The position numbers were made by a program, and so were the translations under genes. From the NCBI RefSeq assembly GCF_038050375.1, contig NZ_CP150886.1:5001318-5065317 (forward strand): DNA of 64,000 nt. Direction: 5' to 3'. Shown piece by piece: positions 44,161 through 50,310 of this stretch. Below the pieces are notes generated by a model. That model saw only the letters and a list, made by a program, of their open reading frames with translations, was not told the DNA's origin and made no database searches. The stretch comes from Okeanomitos corallinicola TIOX110. Lineage in GTDB: Bacteria; Cyanobacteriota; Cyanobacteriia; Cyanobacteriales; Nostocaceae. Positions within the stretch are counted from its first letter, which is position 1, and each line of letters begins with the position of its first letter.

Positions 44161-45342
44161 TCAGTCTAGAACATCTACCAAATTTTTAAACAGGAGTTTT
44201 ACCGCCTTAACCGCTGTTCTACTCCTGACCAGTGCCACTGGCTTACCTGATTTTTTCTCTTGATCAAGCCATTCCCCCAATTCTTTCACTATTGGTGATT
44301 TTCTACTTTTTAATGGTTCAACCGTACTAAATACCCACTGCCAAATTGCTCGTCTGCATATTGAACTACCACCGGAAACCTTATTTCTGGAAATATCACC
44401 AGATGATTCTTGAGTAGGAGCGTAGCCTAAAGATTTTTGAAACTTTCTTAAACTCAAGTAGCGCTTGGTAGGTTTTCCAGAAATTCTACCTTTACGGATT
44501 TTTACCAGCGGTTTACCGTCATCCCCAAAAAAATTGTCTAGCGGGAAAATAAAGCTGATGATTGTAGCTTGTAGGCGATCGCCAAAACCGAATTCATCAA
44601 ATACTTGTATATATTTTGCAAATTTAGAATCTGTAAGCAATTCAGCCAATTCATCCTCTATTATTTGCTCTTCCCGCTGTAAACTACAAATCCTTTGAGC
44701 ATGAAATTTTACCGAGTCAGACAAACCCAATCCGGCTGTTTGAGCATACAGCCGATCATATTTTTTAGAACTTCTCTCACCTGCTAACCATCCCCAAAGC
44801 AATGGGACGTTTCCAGAAACACCACGCTTTGAAACCACTAAAGCCACCTCTGGAAATTGCCACGCTAGATCCTGACGGGCGCGGTTAATGATCGGCGATT
44901 GCACTTTGTTTAAATGGTTGAGTCTGAGAATTGATTCTCTAACCTGACTTACCACTGGATCTAGAACTCTAACAAACCGCGAGCGATCGCCACAATAATC
45001 AAAGTAGTAACAAGCTATGGCTAGAGAATCAGCATCATCATCTTTATCGGGTAGTCCCAGATGCGTTTCTCTATACCTCCTGAGTTCCTTGTGGCCAATA
45101 AATTTAATTTCTATTCCGGCACGGGTCAAAAGTTGCACCCAAAATTTAGAGTAATTTACACCAGTTGGTTCAAGTAAAGCTACATCTGGTTGTAGTGCTA
45201 ATAATCCATTTATTCCTGCTTGATTGTTCTGGAAGTGGTAAAAATTGCACTCATAATAAAATTCTCTAACATCACTCGGTTTGCTTTCAAGTAGACAGCA
45301 TGAAACCGATGATTTAGAGATATCTAAACCAACTATTCGCAT
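44161..45342 (-). CDS. IS110-family (DEDD) transposase
   Basis: 393 residues. The N-terminal RuvC-like domain shows D7 (VGLDISKSS), E58 (ALLEPTG), and the acidic cluster PDKDDDADSLAIA (D102/D105). The C-terminal Tnp_20 part shows SLGYAPTQESSGDISRNKVSGG, with serines where the IS110 catalytic serine is expected, and RRAIWQWVF. IS110 enzymes recombine DNA guided by a bridge RNA transcribed next to the gene; Piv-type invertases belong to the same family and are an alternative. Directly upstream lie about 190 bases of folded RNA preceded by a hammerhead ribozyme. Full length and apparently active. Confidence 0.85.
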   Translation of the reverse strand: MRIVGLDISKSSVSCCLLESKPSDVREFYYECNFYHFQNNQAGINGLLALQPDVALLEPTGVNYSKFWVQLLTRAGIEIKFIGHKELRRYRETHLGLPDKDDDADSLAIACYYFDYCGDRSRFVRVLDPVVSQVRESILRLNHLNKVQSPIINRARQDLAWQFPEVALVVSKRGVSGNVPLLWGWLAGERSSKKYDRLYAQTAGLGLSDSVKFHAQRICSLQREEQIIEDELAELLTDSKFAKYIQVFDEFGFGDRLQATIISFIFPLDNFFGDDGKPLVKIRKGRISGKPTKRYLSLRKFQKSLGYAPTQESSGDISRNKVSGGSSICRRAIWQWVFSTVEPLKSRKSPIVKELGEWLDQEKKSGKPVALVRSRTAVKAVKLLFKNLVDVLD

Positions 45343-45531
45343 ATAATTTGTAAAGGGTGTAAATAAAGTTACGCTTAGGAATCACCCAAAGGCCATAACA
45401 GCCTGATTCAGTCTCAAAGACAACAACAATTACAGCCAAGCTTATGAAGTTACAAAAGCTAAAAAGCTTAATTCTTTTTCAAAGCTTTAAACTGTAATTG
45501 TTGATTGCTGGTTGGTTTGGACCCAACCGGC
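45343..45531 (-). ncRNA. Structured RNA upstream of transposase, candidate bridge RNA
   Basis: The 189 bases between the ribozyme cut site and the transposase start fold strongly. A 5' hairpin has GGTTGG (45510-45515) with CCAACC (45523-45528). A long perfect 12-bp stem pairs CAACAATTACAG (45424-45435) with CTGTAATTGTTG (45492-45503) and encloses a 56-base region with several AAGCTT-type pairings. A third hairpin has GAATCA (45379-45384) with TGATTC (45404-45409). Position and length resemble the roughly 177-nt bridge RNA of IS110 elements, which is encoded just before the transposase. Guide loops matching donor and target were not identified because the element ends are unknown. Confidence 0.6.
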
Positions 45532-45586
45532 GACACCCTAAAAAGGGTGTTTCGTTCCTGGGTCAAGGGAACTCATCAGGCCCGAA
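45524..45586 (-). ncRNA. Hammerhead ribozyme, type I
   Basis: Read on the minus strand, all invariant core bases are present: CUGAUGA (45579-45573); stem II GUUCC/GGAAC (45572-45568 with 45558-45554) and a 9-base loop; GAAA (45553-45550); stem III CACCC/GGGUG (45549-45545 with 45538-45534) and a 6-base loop; then UC (45533-45532). Cleavage is predicted between 45532 and 45531. Stem I closes with C-G, G-C, G-C next to the core. Stems II and III are loop-closed, so the open stem is I. The UGA stop codon of the preceding gene is part of CUGAUGA. The cut releases the folded RNA and transposase message from the upstream gene's message. Confidence 0.93.
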
Positions 45587-45998
45587 TTTTGATGCTAACT
45601 ACATTACCTCCTGGTCCACCACCTACCTGTTCTTGGTAATGTTGAACCATTAAACCAATTGATTTTTTCGATAATTTTGAAACGCGTTCATTAGCCTTCA
45701 AAATAATTTCTTGACTTAAAGATTCCACTGACTCACCTGATAGCTTTTCTAATTTTTCTAGTGCATATCCTAAACCTAAAATTTGAGCAGCATAATCCTG
45801 TGAGTGCATCTGAAAAAATTCACCGTAATTTCTATCAAGAAATTGCTTGATATAATCTTTATCTTCGCCGCGCAAGATTGTATCACTTTCAGGAAAACAC
45901 AATCTTGCAATTTGCGAATTATCAAGGTCGAACTCTAGTCCTTGAATCATATCCAAATTCACGTAATCACCACTTGGTAATTTGATAAAATTAGTCAT
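45576..45998 (-). CDS. Hypothetical protein ending in the hammerhead
   Basis: 140 residues from the ATG at 45998, which overlaps the stop of the preceding 57-residue gene (ATGACTAA). MTNFIKLPSGDYVNLDMIQGLEFD has a beta-sheet start; the middle HSQDYAAQILGLGYALEKLEKLSGESVESL is helical, and the end is glycine-rich (EQVGGGPGGNVVSIKIRA). No family recognised. Its last codons and stop form stem I and the core of the ribozyme, so its coding end is constrained by RNA structure. Confidence 0.7.
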   Translation of the reverse strand: MTNFIKLPSGDYVNLDMIQGLEFDLDNSQIARLCFPESDTILRGEDKDYIKQFLDRNYGEFFQMHSQDYAAQILGLGYALEKLEKLSGESVESLSQEIILKANERVSKLSKKSIGLMVQHYQEQVGGGPGGNVVSIKIRA

Positions 45999-46164
45999 TT
46001 GCAAATACCACCCTTACTGGATTTAAAGAATTAGCTTTGATAATTTTGGCATATTGATCAGCGTCATTTCGTTTTTTAAATGATCCAAGCAAAATCCATT
46101 TACCAGCAGAGTTTAGCTGATAAACGTCCCAAAGATAGAGACTTCTTTTGTACGTTGTTGTCAT
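45991..46164 (-). CDS. Small hypothetical protein (57 aa)
   Basis: 57 residues starting at the ATG at 46164: TTTYKRSLYLWDVYQLNSAG then KWILLGSFKKRNDADQYAKI. The pattern LWDVYQL...WILLGSFKKRNDADQYAKII resembles a compact SPOR-like or Arc-like beta-beta-alpha fold, but no family can be named. It overlaps the next gene by 8 bp, which supports translation of both. First gene of the leftward transcript. Confidence 0.55.
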   Translation of the reverse strand: MTTTYKRSLYLWDVYQLNSAGKWILLGSFKKRNDADQYAKIIKANSLNPVRVVFAND

Positions 46165-46678
46165 GATTAAATGTGCATTTTTGGTATAATTTGCAACTGA
46201 AATTCATCGTTGATATTTATTTGAAAAAGTCCAAACGGAAACAGCCAAGTGCAACAGGCACTGCTATAAATAAAAAGTCTGCGAGTTTTTACAAACAAGC
46301 ATCCCTTGCTATCAACAGAAATTTTCATGATTTTCATTGATAAGTTATCAGGTCGAATTCAACGCAGACATCACCACACTATTAAATAGTGCTAATTATC
46401 AGTGATTAGTTATTGGTATTCAGTTTTTAGTTATGAGGTGTTTTCCCTGCAAGTTCCCACGGGCATCTATGGCAAGTGTGGGAAGGGGAAAGGGAATGAT
46501 ACAAAGTCATCCCCATGTCAGGTGTTGTTATTAGTGAGAGACTTTTAACTAACCAACCAAGTGTTTACCTCTAGCCGAGTAACTTTGGCTGGTTTTGTTG
46601 TTCTCTCATACTAGACATTATGTCTTGATTATTTGTCTATGTCAAGTAGTCTAGACAGATTGTCTATAAGTAGGTATT
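46165..46678. promoter_or_regulatory. Divergent control region of the element
   Basis: 514 bp without a gene, between the leftward unit (57-aa gene onward) and the rightward Xre regulator. The minus strand carries TATACC-like promoter sequences near 46180; the plus side holds the TAGACA/TGTCTA operators at 46612-46666. Further hairpin potential occurs at 46455-46490 (TTCCCACGGG with CCCTTTCCCC-type runs). Confidence 0.5.
46612..46666. promoter_or_regulatory. Operator palindromes upstream of the Xre gene
   Basis: Two near-identical palindromes: AGACA-TTA-TGTCT (46613-46625) and TAGACA-GAT-TGTCTA (46652-46666), with further TGTCTA and GTCTAGAC half-sites between. The second ends 12 bp before the regulator's start codon. 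Spacing and repetition fit an autoregulated phage-type repressor binding cooperatively. Confidence 0.72.
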
Positions 46679-46927
46679 ATGGAAAAATCAACCAAGAAAA
46701 ACAGTAACGGCGGTGATTCACCTTTGAAAATTCTTAGGGATGAGTTGGATATGTCTCAGGAGGACTTTGGCCGCACCATTGGTATCAGTGTTAGAACTGT
46801 GAGCCGTTGGGAATCTGGTTCAAATGTCCCATCGTTTACCATTCCCCAACTCAAAGCACTAGATAGATTATTAAGAGCTAACGGTAAAACAATTCAAGAT
46901 TTACCTGACAGCTTCGCACCTAACTAA
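46679..46927 (+). CDS. Xre-type helix-turn-helix regulator
   Basis: 82 residues. LKILRDELDMSQEDFGRTIGISVRTVSRWESGSNVPSFTIPQLKALDRLL is a complete HTH_3 domain with the recognition helix SVRTVSRWE. There is no effector domain. Likely binds the TAGACA/TGTCTA sites in front of its gene and controls the divergent transcripts of the element. Confidence 0.88.
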   Translation: MEKSTKKNSNGGDSPLKILRDELDMSQEDFGRTIGISVRTVSRWESGSNVPSFTIPQLKALDRLLRANGKTIQDLPDSFAPN

Positions 46928-46999
46928 AAAACAAATTTAATCCGCAACATCCCACACCATCTATTAACAAGATGGTGACAATCTTCTGTATTTAAAATC

Positions 47000-47674
47000 A
47001 TGAAAAATTCTGTAATAAATCACCCAGAAAAAACACCATTGGTACTATTAAGGCAAGAGTACCTAACACTGACTAACAATTTTGTAGCGGCCAAGTTGCT
47101 TTCTATCTTTGAATTTTGGACTAACAAATTAAAGAAAGTACAGAAGACAGCTAGGGAATGGATCTACAAAACATTAGAAACTTTGCACGGCGAATTAATG
47201 GGTGAACACGGTATTCATTCTATCAGAAAAGCATTAAATATTCTAGTGGATTTAGGATTTATTTCCAGACGGAATAACCCACACACACCTTATGACAGAA
47301 CATTTCAGTATAGGTTAGATGTAGAAAATCTTCAACAGGCACTAGACAACCTTAACCACGATGATCAAATGGATTTAGAGGATCAGACAGATGCAAGCTG
47401 TGATACTGAAAAATCCATTTGTGAATCGGATCAAATCAATATTATAGATTCCACTACAAAGGAATTGCCACAGAAAAGTGAGGTTTTGAAAAATAAAAGA
47501 GAAAAGACCGTCAAGCTAATTAGTGCATTTTTCAACGTGGGATTTTCTCAAGCTAGTCAGACTTTAAATATATGGACATCGGAATGGAATAACAGACCAA
47601 CAGGGAGGCAATGGTTAACAGAACAATTACAAAAGCTAGGTTTAGATCCGAGTTGTTTAATTAGTGATTTTTGA
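47000..47674 (+). CDS. Winged-helix protein, possible replication initiator or regulator
   Basis: 224 residues. The N-terminal half, with FEFWTNKLKK...EWIYKTLETLHGELMGEHGIHSIRKALNILVDLGFISRRNNP...FQYRLD, is a winged-helix DNA-binding domain like those in replication proteins of plasmids and phages. An acidic linker follows, and the C-terminal third (KTVKLISAFFNVGFSQASQTLNIW) is helical. Its position right after the repressor gene agrees with a replication or early-control role. The exact family is not recognised. Confidence 0.6.
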   Translation: MKNSVINHPEKTPLVLLRQEYLTLTNNFVAAKLLSIFEFWTNKLKKVQKTAREWIYKTLETLHGELMGEHGIHSIRKALNILVDLGFISRRNNPHTPYDRTFQYRLDVENLQQALDNLNHDDQMDLEDQTDASCDTEKSICESDQINIIDSTTKELPQKSEVLKNKREKTVKLISAFFNVGFSQASQTLNIWTSEWNNRPTGRQWLTEQLQKLGLDPSCLISDF

Positions 47675-47694
47675 TTTTTTACCAGGTTTTACCA

Positions 47695-47880
47695 ATGATA
47701 GTTAGATTACACAATGGACACGGTGATTGGTACGATCACCATATTTCTGGAAATTACTTGCCTAAATTTATATTCTGGAATGGATTTTTGTACAGCCATA
47801 TTGGCAGTGGTATCTACAAGTCGGAACAGTTTTACTTTATCTCTCCTAATGCCAAAGGTATAAAAGGGGGTGAGAGATGA
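47695..47880 (+). CDS. Small hypothetical protein
   Basis: About 61 residues from the ATG at 47695 (MIVRLHNGHGDWYDHHISGNYLPKFIFWNG...); the frame is open from 47671 with a TTG. Aromatic- and histidine-rich, ends KGIKGGER. Overlaps the next gene by 4 bp (ATGA). No family recognised. Confidence 0.55.
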   Translation: MIVRLHNGHGDWYDHHISGNYLPKFIFWNGFLYSHIGSGIYKSEQFYFISPNAKGIKGGER

Positions 47881-48443
47881 ATACACTCTTTAACCTTGAC
47901 CAATTTCATCAACCTGAAACTAAATATGTTAACGACCCTTACTGGGATAAATTGGATGAAATCGTCTTAGACCGTGAGGGCATGATTGATCAGAATGGTC
48001 AAGCCACACTTTTTTATGATGATTCTCAAGAACCACCTGACCCCGATGACTTTGAAAATAGATTAGATTTTGTGGCAGCTTGGAGAGAGTGGGAGAAATT
48101 AAATCCAGATGTTGAATATCAATTTATGCCTGTTCTGGAAAACTCCTTGCATCTTCCAGAACAACCTAAAAAGCAATGGATAGAAGAATATTATGTTACC
48201 CGCAGCGGGAATAAATATTGGTATTACAGGTATTGCTACTATGACCGCAAAATTTATCATGTTCATATTCCGGGCGGTTGCATCGAAAATGAAATTGCCC
48301 AATCTAGAAAGCAGATGATTGAGAGGGCGATCGCACAAAATATGACACCTTTCCAGATTCAAAATTTTATCAAAGGTGGTTTTGGAAAGGATGGAAATAA
48401 ATTACTCCGATCACTAGCTCCGATCACTAGCTCCGATCACTAG
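47877..48443 (+). CDS. Hypothetical protein with C-terminus in a 13-bp tandem repeat
   Basis: 188 residues. Acidic N-terminal half (EPPDPDDFENRLDFVAAWREWEKLNPD), then a lysine- and aromatic-rich part, QWIEEYYVTRSGNKYWYYRYCYYDRKIYHVHIPGGC, suggestive of a small DNA-binding fold, followed by helices. Similar YYVxRSGNKYxYYRYxYxxGxKxxHxHIPGG motifs occur in cyanobacterial plasmid and island proteins of unknown function. The end is encoded by the repeat at 48405-48469, which fixes its stop. Confidence 0.6.
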   Translation: MNTLFNLDQFHQPETKYVNDPYWDKLDEIVLDREGMIDQNGQATLFYDDSQEPPDPDDFENRLDFVAAWREWEKLNPDVEYQFMPVLENSLHLPEQPKKQWIEEYYVTRSGNKYWYYRYCYYDRKIYHVHIPGGCIENEIAQSRKQMIERAIAQNMTPFQIQNFIKGGFGKDGNKLLRSLAPITSSDH

Positions 48444-48469
48444 CTCCGATCACTAGCTCCGATTATTAG
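48405..48469 (+). repeat. 13-bp tandem repeat, five units
   Basis: Unit CTCCGATCACTAG, four perfect copies and one diverged (CTCCGATTATTAG). The unit length is not a multiple of three, so each copy shifts frame; the 188-residue gene stops in the third unit. Slippage here could change the protein's C-terminus. No spacers, so not a CRISPR. Confidence 0.9.
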
Positions 48470-48472
48470 CCC

Positions 48473-48502
48473 AAAAAAAACCCTGTACGCGCTACAGGGT
48501 TT
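48473..48502 (-). terminator. Rho-independent terminator of the recombinase gene
   Basis: On the minus strand: AAACCCTGTA, loop of five, TACAGGGTTT followed by a run of Ts (the As at 48473-48480 on the plus strand). Located 43 bp after the recombinase stop. Confidence 0.85.
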
Positions 48503-48545
48503 GTGGTGCATCAAGTGATTACTTCCTTCCGGTTCAATTGTACTA

Positions 48546-49124
48546 TCACAGTGCAAAAATAGCACCTTTCACTTCATCATTACCAATTTCTATATATCTT
48601 TCTAAGGATTTAAAATCACGGTGTCCGGTAATTTTTTTTATAGTTGCTGTTGCTACACCATTATTATGCAATTTAGTAATAAAACTGCGCCGGGTGCTAT
48701 GGGTAGATATACCCTTCGCAGATAAACCTGCTTTATCAGCAGATGCTAACAAAATATTGTAGGCATTTCTCCAACAAATTGGTTTATCACATTCTCTCGA
48801 TGGGAACAGCCAAATAAAACTCTCATTGGGTGAGTAAGAACTTAATGCCTCTACTAAATTGGGATGAATTGGTACTTGCCTAGTTTCTGCTGAACCATCA
48901 GGCCGTTTTTTTCTGGAAGATGCTCTAAAAGTGATAACTTCCTTTGGTTTACCATTTTGGTAAACATCTGTAACTTTTAATTTACATATCGCGCCCCATC
49001 TTTCACCTGTGTACCATGCTATGTCAAATAATATTTTGTATTTAAGCTGATTTATATTTCTTCTTAATCTGCTGTAATCAGATTCAGACAAAATAGCCGC
49101 TTGACCATTTCTACAATTTTTCAT
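48546..49124 (-). CDS. Minimal tyrosine recombinase (catalytic domain only)
   Basis: 192 residues with a full catalytic set: R in WYTGERWGAI, H and R in STHSTRRSF, H in TGHRDF and Y in LERYIE. No N-terminal core-binding domain precedes it, so it is a stand-alone catalytic domain. Such short integrases occur on cyanobacterial plasmids and islands and may resolve multimers or integrate the element. Unrelated to XisA in detail. Its own terminator follows. Confidence 0.85.
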   Translation of the reverse strand: MKNCRNGQAAILSESDYSRLRRNINQLKYKILFDIAWYTGERWGAICKLKVTDVYQNGKPKEVITFRASSRKKRPDGSAETRQVPIHPNLVEALSSYSPNESFIWLFPSRECDKPICWRNAYNILLASADKAGLSAKGISTHSTRRSFITKLHNNGVATATIKKITGHRDFKSLERYIEIGNDEVKGAIFAL

Positions 49125-49326
49125 TTTCTATATTCCACTTTTACTTTAGTAGTAGGTAAAAATGGAATAGTTTATATTTCACCTACTTTTAATAATAGCC
49201 CATAATCTTTATACAGCAATAGATACACCATATTTATTCGTGTTCCATTTTTACATAAAAATGGAATGTTTACATGATATTGATAGTGAATTATTAATTA
49301 GGATAGAAAATTAATAATTTACATCA
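49125..49326. promoter_or_regulatory. Divergent control region with palindromes
   Basis: 202 bp between the recombinase gene and the rightward operon. A perfect palindrome TTCCATTTTTA-CA-TAAAAATGGAA lies at 49243-49266. A second, imperfect version of the same half-site (TATTCCACTTTTAC ... GTAAAAATGGAATA) lies at 49132-49170, next to the recombinase start. Two related sites facing two promoters suggest one regulator controlling both units. Confidence 0.65.
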
Positions 49327-49656
49327 ATGTCTGAACTAACTTTAATTGATCTATTTCCAGGTGCAATTGAAACAGCTACAGAAATTACCATTCCTAAAGC
49401 TGATTTAAACATAACATCACCAACCATTACTGCTGACAAGTTTATAGTAGCAACTGTAAGCATTGCTCTCGTGCGAATGACTTTAGAGCAGTTTGAAGCA
49501 AATATTGACCAACGAGTATATCTTTCTGCTTCTGGCTTTGATTCTTTCACTTTTAAGAATGACGGTACTAATCAGATCAGGCATGAGGTGAGGCAATTTA
49601 GCATTAATCTAGCGCGTCCAGCACCTATTTCTACTTTAAATCCAGAAGATTATTAA
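49327..49656 (+). CDS. Hypothetical protein, first gene of unknown operon
   Basis: 109 residues, MSELTLIDLFPGAIETATEITIPKADLNITSPTITADKF..., rich in beta-strand residues with the ending FSINLARPAPISTLNPEDY. It has no signal peptide or membrane segment. The beta-rich, Thr/Ile-rich composition would suit a structural protein. A long palindrome follows directly, separating it from the next gene. No family recognised. Confidence 0.6.
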   Translation: MSELTLIDLFPGAIETATEITIPKADLNITSPTITADKFIVATVSIALVRMTLEQFEANIDQRVYLSASGFDSFTFKNDGTNQIRHEVRQFSINLARPAPISTLNPEDY

Positions 49657-49664
49657 AATATAAA

Positions 49665-49698
49665 GAAAGCTTTTGAATAAATTTATTCAAAAGCTTTC
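49665..49698 (+). other. 34-bp perfect palindrome inside operon
   Basis: Arms GAAAGCTTTTGAATAAA and TTTATTCAAAAGCTTTC join without a loop, 8 bp after one gene and 17 bp before the next. It could be an RNA hairpin that protects the first gene's message, lowering expression of later genes, or a protein-binding site. Confidence 0.9.
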
Positions 49699-49715
49699 AC
49701 AATAAAGAAATAAAT

Positions 49716-50306
49716 ATGAATTGTCCACTTTATTACACAAAAACACCTGATTACTCAGAAATATCTGAAATATTTTTACCTTGTGATTCAATTATTGAAT
49801 TTGGGAAAAAACCGAAAAAAATAGAGCTAGGTATAACAAATTTTTCACAAAAAAGTTTCGCAATATCATTCAAGCGCCCGCCGGACGATGAAGGAAGGAT
49901 AGCAACCTTATGTCTACATGGCTATCGGATTCAACTTGAACCGCCTCCAGCCGTAATTTATTTTATCAATAGATGTGGTCTTCATGATTTTCGGCGATTT
50001 GATCCAAGTCATCCAGTGACTGAATTAGGAAATTGTCGAGACAATCTGGGTAATAATACTTCAGAAGATTTTGGAGGTACTTTAGAAGATCCGTGTTTAA
50101 ATACAATCAATATAGAATATTTTATTAAAGCCTTTAATGGAGGTAATTTAATTTTTCAAGATTCAGGAGATTTTATTGAATATTATTTTGATACTTCTGG
50201 ATATAATCCACCTGGAAATACCATCAACTGCGGTGATTGTGACCTAAATTGTGATTTAATTTATGGTCATCTCATAGAAATTAAAAATACTTTACAAGGG
50301 ATATAA
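49716..50306 (+). CDS. Hypothetical protein of the unknown operon
   Basis: 196 residues. Early part PDYSEISEIFLPCDSIIEFG and the middle RIATLCLHGYRIQLEPPPAVIYFINRCG are beta-rich; the end TINCGDCDLNCDLIYGHLIEIKNTLQGI has three cysteines and an amphipathic helix. The C-terminal CDLIYGHLIEIK resembles the N-terminus of the next protein (CDLILAELLEIK), hinting at a common short module. No family recognised. Confidence 0.58.
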   Translation: MNCPLYYTKTPDYSEISEIFLPCDSIIEFGKKPKKIELGITNFSQKSFAISFKRPPDDEGRIATLCLHGYRIQLEPPPAVIYFINRCGLHDFRRFDPSHPVTELGNCRDNLGNNTSEDFGGTLEDPCLNTINIEYFIKAFNGGNLIFQDSGDFIEYYFDTSGYNPPGNTINCGDCDLNCDLIYGHLIEIKNTLQGI

Positions 50307-50310
50307 AAAA

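Noticed and set aside
48405-48469. Possible CRISPR array
   Set aside because: Units are directly adjacent 13-mers without spacers and no cas genes are nearby.
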